Positions 35,720 through 42,971 of a stretch of 64,000 nucleotides of DNA are shown here, one piece after another (within the stretch, counting starts at the first letter, position 1; every line of letters begins with the position of its first letter). The translations under genes and the position numbers were made by a program. Under the pieces are notes generated by a model, which had not been told where the DNA came from, ran no database searches, and worked only from the letters and a program-made list of their open reading frames with translations. The DNA comes from Bacillota bacterium (GTDB lineage: Bacteria > Bacillota > Clostridia > Acetivibrionales > DSM-2933): contig JAEYYB010000116.1 of the NCBI GenBank assembly GCA_023430975.1, positions 86,893 to 150,892 on the forward strand, in the 5' to 3' direction.

Positions 35720-36625
35720 CTATGCTTGAGGTTCTTTGAAAGCAATAAGATTTTTAATATCCTGGGGAATATTTGCTCTTAAATGAATTTGGTGATTTAA
35801 GACAGGATGGGTAAAAACAGTCTCAATTGAATGAAGGGCTTGCCTTCCAATTAATTGGCAGTCTGAATTTGGTTCGGCGTATAATGTATCACCAATTAAC
35901 GGATGACCTATAGTCTGGCAATGAACTCTTATCTGGTGTGTACGCCCGGTTTCAAGCTTAAATTTGAGGAGTGTCGCGTTTTTTAGGTGTTTTACAACAG
36001 TATAATGGGTAACAGATCTAGCACCGTCATCTGAAATATGCCTTAGCATTATGCTGCCGGGTTTTCTTGCTATGGGGAGGTCAATTGTACCTGAATTGTT
36101 TTCTATAATTCCTGATACAACTCCTATATATTCTTTAATGTAATTGTTTTGATGCATTTGTTTTATAAGTGATTCCTGAATGAATTCATTTTTTGCGAAA
36201 ACTATTACACCTGAGGTGTCTCTGTCAAGTCTGCTTACAGGGCGAATTTTTTTATGTTGGTTGTTATTTAGATAATGGAGCATTACTCCATTGGCAATAG
36301 TTCCCGAAGGGTGACTGCAGGTAGGGTGAACCACAATGCCTGGCTGCTTGTTTAGTGCAATAAGGTATTCATCTTCATAGATTATGTCAATCGGAACATC
36401 TTCAGGGATTATATCTTCAGCGGTTTCCTCAAAATCAATGTGTACTTCGACTATTTCACCTGCAGAAACCATATGATTTACAAAGGTTAATACAGAATCC
36501 ACCAATATTTTTTTGTTGTTTTTTAGCCTTTTTATCAATCTCTCTGAAAGCCCCATATTGTTCTTTAATATGTGCTTGAGTTTTTTGCCGGAATCTGCAT
36601 CAAGTACCGTATATTTTAAAATCAA
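35720..36625 (-). CDS. RluA/RluD-family 23S rRNA pseudouridine synthase
   Basis: A 301-residue enzyme that isomerises uridine to pseudouridine in RNA. An S4-like domain covers about 1-75. The catalytic domain has YLIALNKQPGIVVHPT, the catalytic Asp in PVSRLDRDTSGVIVFAKN and LETGRTHQIRVHCQTIGHPLIGD. The family and fold are clear; the exact target position (RluD-like or the paralogue YjbO/YhcT type) is not. Confidence 0.92.
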   Translation of the reverse strand: MILKYTVLDADSGKKLKHILKNNMGLSERLIKRLKNNKKILVDSVLTFVNHMVSAGEIVEVHIDFEETAEDIIPEDVPIDIIYEDEYLIALNKQPGIVVHPTCSHPSGTIANGVMLHYLNNNQHKKIRPVSRLDRDTSGVIVFAKNEFIQESLIKQMHQNNYIKEYIGVVSGIIENNSGTIDLPIARKPGSIMLRHISDDGARSVTHYTVVKHLKNATLLKFKLETGRTHQIRVHCQTIGHPLIGDTLYAEPNSDCQLIGRQALHSIETVFTHPVLNHQIHLRANIPQDIKNLIAFKEPQA

Positions 36626-36728
36626 TTCAAATCACCTTTTAATCCAATCACTTTTCATAAGCTATTTTTTAGTCATTACTAATTATAAAGTTATTGGTGT
36701 ATTAAATCAATCACATTTAATTTTATGG

Positions 36729-36757
36729 TTGAAATTGGCCTTGCTCTTGTATAAAAT
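36729..36757 (+). promoter_or_regulatory. sigma-A-type promoter for the PLP lyase gene
   Basis: TTGAAA (36729-36734), a 17-base spacer and TAAAAT (36752-36757), 33 bases before the start at 36791. Confidence 0.45.
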
Positions 36758-36790
36758 GAATAAGAACTAAAATGAAAGAGAGTGGAAAAG

Positions 36791-38083
36791 ATGAGTTTTA
36801 GATCTGAAGCGTTCTTAAAGAGTGAGTTTGGTATAGATGAGAGTGTTCTTAGAATATCAAATATGGCAGAAAAGGAAATTGAAAGGGTATTCAAATCAAT
36901 AGAATTGGTCAGGGAATATAATCAGATAAAGGTTATTAAAGCTATGCAGTCAAACAATGTAAGCGATTCTCATTTTGGGGGAACAACCGGTTATGGTTAT
37001 GACGACAGGGGCAGGGATGTCTTGGACTCAGTATACGCAGATGTTTTCAAAGCTGAGGATGCACTTGTAAGGCATAATATTGTATCCGGAACACAGGCAC
37101 TTGCAATATGTATGTATGGAAATCTAAGGCCTGGCGATGAACTTTTAAGTATCACAGGAAAGCCTTATGACACTTTGGAAGAGGTTATTGGCATAAGGGG
37201 GGAAGGCGGCGGTTCTCTCAAGGAATTTGGCATAACATATAAGCAGGTTGAATTGCTCCCGGAGGGGGACATTAATATAGAGGGTATAAAGGAAGCAATT
37301 TCCGATAAGACAAAGATGGTTCTGATTCAACGGTCAAGGGGATATAGTTGGAGAAGCTCAATCAAGCTTGATCAGATGGAAAGGGTTATCAGCTTTATTA
37401 AGGAATTGAAGAGTGATATAATAGTTATGGTGGATAACTGTTATGGCGAATTTGTAGAAGAAAAGGAGCCAATCGAAGTAGGAGCAGATATTGCTGCAGG
37501 CTCACTGATAAAGAATCCTGGCGGAGGATTGGCACCTACAGGCGGATATATAGTTGGCAAAGAGGAATACGTTAGAAAAGCAGCTTACAGGCTTACATGT
37601 CCTGGCCTTGGCAAGCATGTGGGATCAACTCTGGGTCATAACAGGCTTTTATTCCAAGGGCTATTTATGGCACCCCATGTGGTTGCAGAGAGTCTCAAAG
37701 GAGCAGTATACTGTGCTGAAATTATGAGGCGTCTTGGTATTATATCATCACCAGGTCCAGAAGAAAAAAGAGGAGACATAATCCAGGCAATCAGGTTTAA
37801 TAATGCGGAAAGCCTCATAGCGTTTTGTCAGGGCATTCAGAAGGGTTCACCTGTTGATGCTTATGTGACACCACAGCCATGGGACATGCCGGGATATGAA
37901 TCTCCTGTAATCATGGCAGCCGGAACTTTTATACAGGGTGCATCAATTGAATTGAGTGCAGATGCCCCCATTAAGGAGCCTTACATAGCATATATGCAGG
38001 GTGGGCTTGTTTATGAGCATGTTAAGCTTGGGGTTACAATTGCAGTGCAAAAGCTCCTTGAGCAGGGAATCGTTAAGATATAG
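36791..38083 (+). CDS. PLP-dependent methionine gamma-lyase family protein (YnbB / aluminium-resistance type)
   Basis: A 430-residue fold-type I PLP enzyme. The sequence has THFGGTTGYGYDDRGRD-like GGTTGYGYDDRGRD, ALVRHNIVSGTQAL, MVDNCYGEF and the PLP lysine in AAGSLIKNPGGGLAPTGGY. It matches the YnbB/'aluminium resistance' family often called methionine gamma-lyase; the physiological substrate is uncertain. Start ATG 36791 with GTGGA just before; a GTG at 36782 is possible. A family A fragment starts 20 bases after its stop. Confidence 0.85.
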   Translation: MSFRSEAFLKSEFGIDESVLRISNMAEKEIERVFKSIELVREYNQIKVIKAMQSNNVSDSHFGGTTGYGYDDRGRDVLDSVYADVFKAEDALVRHNIVSGTQALAICMYGNLRPGDELLSITGKPYDTLEEVIGIRGEGGGSLKEFGITYKQVELLPEGDINIEGIKEAISDKTKMVLIQRSRGYSWRSSIKLDQMERVISFIKELKSDIIVMVDNCYGEFVEEKEPIEVGADIAAGSLIKNPGGGLAPTGGYIVGKEEYVRKAAYRLTCPGLGKHVGSTLGHNRLLFQGLFMAPHVVAESLKGAVYCAEIMRRLGIISSPGPEEKRGDIIQAIRFNNAESLIAFCQGIQKGSPVDAYVTPQPWDMPGYESPVIMAAGTFIQGASIELSADAPIKEPYIAYMQGGLVYEHVKLGVTIAVQKLLEQGIVKI

Positions 38084-38103
38084 TGCGTATACATTATTAG
38101 TGT

Positions 38104-38135
38104 AGCAAGCGGAAGTGATTTTTCATTCATGCCTT
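38104..38135. repeat. family A remnant (right end)
   Basis: AGCGGAAGTGATTTTTCATTCATGCC matches the terminal 30 bases of the A copies at 18919 and 23841. The left part is missing. It is followed by a D element, the same A-then-D order as at 23841-24134. Confidence 0.6.
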
Positions 38136-38140
38136 GTCTA

Positions 38141-38285
38141 AATATGTTGCGAAAAAAATTTTACATGATGAAATATAGCTAAATCGTCTGCATTTGCATT
38201 ATAAAAATGAATTTTTCGCAACACATGAATCAAGAAAAATGTTATGAAATAATTAAAAAATAAAATGATTATTACAAAACATATA
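38141..38285. repeat. family D element, copy 2
   Basis: About 145 bases matching 23989-24134. The first hairpin (TGTTGCGAAAAA with TTTTTCGCAACA) is intact; the second has lost several pairs. It ends 7 bases before the GGAGGTGG site of the next gene. Confidence 0.7.
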
Positions 38286-38299
38286 AATGGAGGTGGATT

Positions 38300-39556
38300 A
38301 TGCAAGAAGGAAATAAAAATAAAGGTATAAAACTTGGAGTTCTTATGGTTGTTTTGTTCTTGCTGATGTACATTCCATCATTGTTTCATTGGATTTATGG
38401 CAAGGATATTCCTACAGATATTATAAGGTCTGGTGCCATTGAGGATTCTTTTAACCTGGATGGCTTTATAATAAGGGATGAAGAGCCTATTGAATCTCCT
38501 TTTGAAGGAAAATATATACCGGAGGTCGGGGAGGGGGAGAAAATCCCTGTAAAATATAAGATTGCTACAGTATTGAAGGATACGTCAGCAAAAGATTTGG
38601 AGAGGCTATCAAAGCTTGACTCGGAAATTCTTAAAATGAAAAAAGAAAAGAGTGAGAAGCAGGGGCTTTTTTCACAGGACCTTATAAAACTTGATGGTAA
38701 TATCTCTGAAAAAGTTGTTTCTATCGCGATGGCATGTAACGAAAATAATTATGATAAATTGGATGATGTGAGAGATGAAATTGATTCTATCATTCATAAA
38801 AAGGCGGAAATTTTAAGCAGTTTGGGTACTTCCGACAGCCAGATAGATGCATTGAAGCTTCAGAGAAATAATTTGCAGGCACTAATTAATGGCGGAACCA
38901 AACAAATATATGCTAATTCACCTGGTATAATTTCATATAATGTTGATGGGTTGGAGCGAACACTTAATCCAATGGGAATAAGCAGTTTAAAAGTTAACGA
39001 TATTATAGAGCTCTCCAAAAAAGATATAAAACCTGCAGTAAATATTGGAAATGTGCAGGTAAATAAGCCCTTTGCAAAAATTATAAAGGGTATTTATATT
39101 TATATCGCTGTTGTTATGGACAAGACAAAAGCAGATGTGTTAAAATTAGGGAAAAATGTTAATGTTAGAATAAATGATATCAATAAGATTGTAAATGCTG
39201 TTCCTACAAGTATTTCAGGTGCTGAAGGAGATAAGTGCACAGTTATATTTAAGACTGACAAAGCACTTAGTGAGACCACATTCCTAAGGAAAGTAAATAT
39301 TGATGTTATCAATAATTCATTTGAAGGTCTTGAAGTTTCTTATAAAAGTCTTTTTGATATCAGTCCCGATGGTAAGAAAGGTAAAATTGTACTTGTAAAG
39401 GCTAATGACGCAAGTATCAGGAATGTTGAAATTGTTGGCAGGAATGGGGAATTTGCGATAATAACCGGCATTGATAAGGAGAAAAAAGTTAGTCTTTATG
39501 ATACTTATGTCATAAATCCAAGTAATATTAAAGAAGGGCAGCTGATAATAAAATGA
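38300..39556 (+). CDS. HlyD-like membrane protein of the division cluster
   Basis: A 418-residue protein with one N-terminal membrane helix (about 12-30), a short beta region (FIIRDEEPIESPFEGKYIP), a coiled coil (about 95-205) and a beta-barrel C-terminal part. This is the layout of HlyD-type periplasmic adaptors, and the family occurs in clostridia directly upstream of yggS and sepF. No partner ABC transporter is adjacent, so export is uncertain; a cell-envelope role connected with division is inferred from position. It overlaps yggS by 4 bases. Confidence 0.7.
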   Translation: MQEGNKNKGIKLGVLMVVLFLLMYIPSLFHWIYGKDIPTDIIRSGAIEDSFNLDGFIIRDEEPIESPFEGKYIPEVGEGEKIPVKYKIATVLKDTSAKDLERLSKLDSEILKMKKEKSEKQGLFSQDLIKLDGNISEKVVSIAMACNENNYDKLDDVRDEIDSIIHKKAEILSSLGTSDSQIDALKLQRNNLQALINGGTKQIYANSPGIISYNVDGLERTLNPMGISSLKVNDIIELSKKDIKPAVNIGNVQVNKPFAKIIKGIYIYIAVVMDKTKADVLKLGKNVNVRINDINKIVNAVPTSISGAEGDKCTVIFKTDKALSETTFLRKVNIDVINNSFEGLEVSYKSLFDISPDGKKGKIVLVKANDASIRNVEIVGRNGEFAIITGIDKEKKVSLYDTYVINPSNIKEGQLIIK

Positions 39557-40251
39557 CAGATGATTTTGACTATATAAGAAGAAATATTGAAGATGTTAAA
39601 AGAAGGGCAGCCTTGGCAGCACAAAGGTCAGGAAGGAATTCTGAAGACATAAAAATAATTGCAGTAACTAAAACAGTTGGAATAGAAAAAATAAATTGTG
39701 CAATTGATGAGGGACTTAATATTTTAGGTGAAAATAGGGTTCAGGAATTGTGCGAAAAGTACGATAATGTTAATAGGGATTGTAAATGGGATCTGATTGG
39801 ACATTTACAAACAAATAAAGTTAAGTATATAATTGACAAGGTAAATCTTATTCACTCTGTAGATCGTCTGGAACTGGTACAGGAGATACAAAAAAAAGCT
39901 GAAAAGACAGGCAGAATAATGGATATTCTTGTTCAGGTCAACGTTGCTGAAGAAGACAGCAAATTCGGGTTGGCTCTCCATGAAGTGGAAGGTTTTCTAA
40001 AAATCATCAATAAATTCGATGCTGTAAAGGTAAGAGGACTCATGACAATTGCTCCATTCCTCCAAAACATTGAGGCTGTAAGACCAGTTTTCAAGCGATT
40101 ATATAAAAAATTTGTTGACATACGGGAGGAAAATATTGATAATATAGATATGAAGCTTTTATCTATGGGCATGAGTAACGATTTCGAAGCAGCTATTGAA
40201 GAAGGTGCAAACATAGTTCGGATTGGTACTGCCATTTTTGGTAAAAGATAA
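39553..40251 (+). CDS. yggS: PLP homeostasis protein YggS/YlmE
   Basis: A 232-residue PLP-binding TIM-barrel protein without known catalysis that buffers PLP. PLP lysine lies in IIAVTKTVGIEKI; other motifs are LGENRVQEL, WDLIGHLQTNK, HSVDRLELV, QVNVAEEDSKFGL, RGLMTIAPF and LSMGMSNDFEAAIEEGANIVRIGTAIFG. The start overlaps the upstream stop as ATGA, so translation is coupled. Position upstream of sepF is conserved in Firmicutes. Confidence 0.96.
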   Translation: MTDDFDYIRRNIEDVKRRAALAAQRSGRNSEDIKIIAVTKTVGIEKINCAIDEGLNILGENRVQELCEKYDNVNRDCKWDLIGHLQTNKVKYIIDKVNLIHSVDRLELVQEIQKKAEKTGRIMDILVQVNVAEEDSKFGLALHEVEGFLKIINKFDAVKVRGLMTIAPFLQNIEAVRPVFKRLYKKFVDIREENIDNIDMKLLSMGMSNDFEAAIEEGANIVRIGTAIFGKR

Positions 40252-40265
40252 TTTTGCATGTTTTA

Positions 40266-40312
40266 AGACATGAGCGAAATTTTATAGCGGAAGTTATTTT
40301 TTGATCATGACT
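40266..40312. repeat. family A remnant (right part)
   Basis: GACATGAGCGAAATTTTATAGCGG and AAGTTATTTTTTGATCATGA correspond to the right half of the A copy at 35299. It begins 14 bases after the yggS stop. Confidence 0.6.
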
Positions 40313-40329
40313 AAAACAATTTTGATATA

Positions 40330-40362
40330 TACTGATAAAATACTGATAAAATACTGATAAAA
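40330..40362. repeat. 11-base tandem repeat, three units
   Basis: TACTGATAAAA occurs three times in a row. It runs into the degenerate C element that follows. Confidence 0.8.
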
Positions 40363-40453
40363 ATCAACATTAATTTTACATTTGTCAGAGCAAATAACAA
40401 ACGGTTAACGGGACTTGCTATAGACAATTATAATTAATTAATTGATTTTTATA
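40352..40453. repeat. family C element, copy 6 (degenerate, reverse orientation)
   Basis: The core shares ACATTTGTCAGAGCAAATAA with copy 5. The outer arms have become ATAAAAATCAA and TTGATTTTTAT, still complementary to each other but different from all other copies. Confidence 0.65.
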
Positions 40454-40486
40454 TAATTACTAATGATAAAACAGGAGGAAAATACT

Positions 40487-40945
40487 ATGGCTAAATTGTT
40501 AAACAAAGTTCTTAATTTTGTTGGCTGGGAAGCTGAAGAGGAAGACGAACTGGTTGATGAAAAGGAAATTGACATTGAAAGGGAAGAGATTGTACAGCCT
40601 CAGTTTTTTAATTCCAACAAGAAAACTCAGCAAAACAAAGTTGTAAACATTCATTCTGCATCACAATACAAGCTGGTTGTCATGCAGCCGGAGAACTTTG
40701 AAGATGCTCAGAACATAGGCGATCATCTTAAAAATAAAAAGCCTATCGTTGTTAATTTGGAAGGTCTAGAGAAGGAAAGTGCACGCAGGGTTGTGGATTT
40801 CTTAAGTGGTGCTGTATATGCTTTAGATGGAAGCATACAAAGGGTATCTACAAATATCTTTATTATTGCACCAAACAATGTAGACATAATGGCTGACTTT
40901 AAAGAAGAACTTAGAAATAAAGGTGTGTTTCCCTGGGCAAAGTAA
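40487..40945 (+). CDS. sepF: cell division protein SepF
   Basis: FtsZ-binding membrane anchor, 152 residues. An N-terminal amphipathic helix (AKLLNKVLNFVGW) is followed by an acidic linker and the SepF core (about 60-150) with VVMQPENFEDAQNIGDHLKN, PIVVNLEGLEKESARRVVDFLSGAVYAL and IAPNNVDI. Start ATG 40487 follows AGGAGGA; the frame from 40463 lies upstream of that site. Confidence 0.95.
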   Translation: MAKLLNKVLNFVGWEAEEEDELVDEKEIDIEREEIVQPQFFNSNKKTQQNKVVNIHSASQYKLVVMQPENFEDAQNIGDHLKNKKPIVVNLEGLEKESARRVVDFLSGAVYALDGSIQRVSTNIFIIAPNNVDIMADFKEELRNKGVFPWAK

Positions 40946-40957
40946 TGGAGGCAGGTA

Positions 40958-41260
40958 ATGCAGGTATTTGATATTATTGGCTTGGCAATTTTAGTGGTTC
41001 TGCAGATTGTAAAATATGCAGTTATTTTGAGGGCTTTGCTTTCATTTTTGCCTGTTGGACAGGATAACCAGTTTACTAATATATTGTACCAGATCACAGA
41101 ACCGGTTTTGGCTCCAATAAGAACATTTTTAGGAAGGACTGAATGGGGGAGGAATTCAATGTTTGATATATCCCCTATTATTGCTATTGTATTAATATGG
41201 ATAGTGGCTTCAGCTGTGTCTTCTATATTTGGCGTACAGGCAATTTCTTCAATTTTATAG
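40958..41260 (+). CDS. YggT-family membrane protein
   Basis: A 100-residue protein with two hydrophobic helices (about 5-27 and 68-90) and the YggT motif LLSFLP...NQFTNILYQITEPVLAPIR. In Bacillus the homologue is YlmG, in the ylmD-H cluster between sepF and ylmH, exactly as here. It is thought to influence membrane or envelope organisation. Confidence 0.93.
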   Translation: MQVFDIIGLAILVVLQIVKYAVILRALLSFLPVGQDNQFTNILYQITEPVLAPIRTFLGRTEWGRNSMFDISPIIAIVLIWIVASAVSSIFGVQAISSIL

Positions 41261-41263
41261 TCT

Positions 41264-42058
41264 ATGATAAACAGAGAAGCAATTTTGAAGAGAATCACAG
41301 GAATTGATGATAAAATATTTGTTTCAAAGATAATTGATAAAGCCTTAAAGGCTCAAAATTCACATTGTATAACAAGTACGGATTTCTTAGATCCATACCA
41401 GTCAAATATTATCAAAAAGTCAATTGCATCTAGTTCAGAAGTCAATTGTGTCTTTTATGGTGGATACGCTGGGGCAGAACGGGAGATTGCCATTTTCTGC
41501 CCGCAAGGTATGTCACTTTCAGATTTTCAGAGCTACGAATACCCGTTAAGAATTATTGAGGTTAAAACAAAAAGCCGAATAACACTTACTCATCGTGATT
41601 TTTTAGGTTCATTGATGGGATTAGGTATTAAAAGAGAAAAAATTGGAGATATTCTATTGGAAGATGATATTTGCAGGATAATTGTTATCGGCGAAATAGC
41701 AGAGTACTTGGAATACAATCTTTTAAAAGTTGGTAATGCAAATGTGGAAGTGACTTTGACCGATGTTGGAGAAATCCAACACCAGAGCCCAAGCTTTCGT
41801 GAGATCAAAGCGTCGGTAGCCTCATTAAGGCTTGACTGTATAGCTAGTTCAGGCTTTGGTATTTCGAGAAGCAAAATCGGAGAATTTATCAAGGGCGACA
41901 AGGTTACTTTAAACTGGGAAAAGACTACCAGTCTTACTAAGCAGGTAAGTGAAGGCGATACCATATCCATAAGAGGTAAGGGAAGATTGATTGTTGACAA
42001 GGTTGGTGCTATGACAAAGAAAGGAAGGATAAGCGTTACCCTGCTAAAGTATTTATAA
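41264..42058 (+). CDS. ylmH: S4-domain RNA-binding protein YlmH
   Basis: A 264-residue protein. The N-terminal two thirds carry the YlmH-type domains (CVFYGGYAGAEREIAIFCP, LTHRDFLGSLMGLGIKREKIGDIL) and the C-terminal S4 domain reads VASLRLDCIASSGFGISRSKIGEFI. Bacillus YlmH binds stalled 50S-peptidyl-tRNA complexes in ribosome quality control. It starts 3 bases after yggT with no clear ribosome-binding site, which suggests translational coupling. Confidence 0.92.
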   Translation: MINREAILKRITGIDDKIFVSKIIDKALKAQNSHCITSTDFLDPYQSNIIKKSIASSSEVNCVFYGGYAGAEREIAIFCPQGMSLSDFQSYEYPLRIIEVKTKSRITLTHRDFLGSLMGLGIKREKIGDILLEDDICRIIVIGEIAEYLEYNLLKVGNANVEVTLTDVGEIQHQSPSFREIKASVASLRLDCIASSGFGISRSKIGEFIKGDKVTLNWEKTTSLTKQVSEGDTISIRGKGRLIVDKVGAMTKKGRISVTLLKYL

Positions 42059-42072
42059 GGAGGTTATGGCGG

Positions 42073-42540
42073 ATGAATTACACTCCAAATGAACTAAAGA
42101 ATATTTCCTTTGGTAAAAGCTTGGTAAGGGGTTATAATGAACTTGAAGTTGATGAAACTTTTGACAAGATTATTGAGGATTATAGCAGTCTAATACATGA
42201 AAATATGGAACTCAAAGACAAGCTCAATGTTTTAAATGAGGGTATGCTGCACTATAAGAGAATTGAAGAGTCGCTGCAAAGTACACTTCTTATAGCTCAG
42301 CAGACTGCAGAAGAAATAAAGAGAAACGCATATTCTAAGGCTGAGAATATATATAAGGAAGCTGAGCTTAAAGCCCAAAAGCTTTTAGAAGGTGCCAATG
42401 AGCAAGTTATTCGCATAAGATATGAATATGAAGAAACAAGAAAGAAGCTCCAGGTTTATAAAAGTAAAGCTGAGGCAATGCTTCAGTCTCAGATGGAAAT
42501 GTTGAAGCATTCCGTTGAGCTTGAAGATGAAATTTCTTGA
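42073..42540 (+). CDS. divIVA: DivIVA-family protein
   Basis: A 155-residue coiled-coil protein. The N-terminal lipid-binding domain reads YTPNELKNISFGKSLVRGYNELEVDETFDKIIEDY, and the remainder is a coiled coil (EELLEGANEQVIRIRYEYEETRKKL-like pattern of heptads). DivIVA marks curved membrane at poles and septa. It closes the division cluster. Site AAGGAGG is present 10 bases before the start. Confidence 0.93.
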   Translation: MNYTPNELKNISFGKSLVRGYNELEVDETFDKIIEDYSSLIHENMELKDKLNVLNEGMLHYKRIEESLQSTLLIAQQTAEEIKRNAYSKAENIYKEAELKAQKLLEGANEQVIRIRYEYEETRKKLQVYKSKAEAMLQSQMEMLKHSVELEDEIS

Positions 42541-42579
42541 CATCTAACGATCATAGGATGTATAATACAAAAAAATACT

Positions 42580-42840
42580 TTTTAAAGACTATGATTGGAA
42601 AGAGTAGAAAGCCATACCTTCAAAGAGAGCAGAGTTTGGTGGGAGTCTGCAGGGTTAACTTTTGAAAATCATCCATGAGTTGCATCCTGAAACGTTAAAT
42701 ATCTTGAAGTAAGGAGTGCCGGTTAAAGCCGTTATTTAACAAGTGATTACCATGATTTATTTTTGTATGGTAATAATTTGGGTGGAACCGCGTGAGTAAA
42801 TTACCCTCTCGTCCCTTATAAGGATTGAGAGGGTTTTATA
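42580..42840 (+). promoter_or_regulatory. T-box riboswitch controlling ileS
   Basis: It has stem I elements (AGTAGAAAGC, AGAGAGCAGAG, GGTGGGAGTCTGC), a T-box GGGTGGAACCGCG at 42780-42792 and a terminator (CCCTCTC 42804-42810 with GAGAGGG 42827-42833 and TTTT). A likely isoleucine specifier ATC lies at 42684-42686, before CTGAAACG. Uncharged tRNA-Ile pairing would stabilise the antiterminator and turn on ileS. Confidence 0.93.
42804..42838 (+). terminator. T-box terminator
   Basis: CCCTCTC and GAGAGGG form a stem with a 16-base loop, then TTTTATA. It competes with the antiterminator formed by the T-box sequence. Confidence 0.85.
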
Positions 42841-42848
42841 ATTGTTTA

Positions 42849-42918
42849 AGGGCATTTCAAAAATACATTATCGAAGTTTTTTTGTATATTGTCATTATTA
42901 GAGCTTTTGAAATGTCCC
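42849..42918. repeat. 70-base palindromic segment between the T-box and ileS
   Basis: GGGCATTTCAAAA (from 42849) is inverted as TTTTGAAATGTCCC (to about 42918). The middle is AT-rich. I saw no second copy in the window. It could be a small mobile element or a structured part of the leader. Confidence 0.55.
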
Positions 42919-42971
42919 CTTTGACTAGTTAATTATTTTTTATACCTAAAATATATTGGAGGCGAGTTCGT

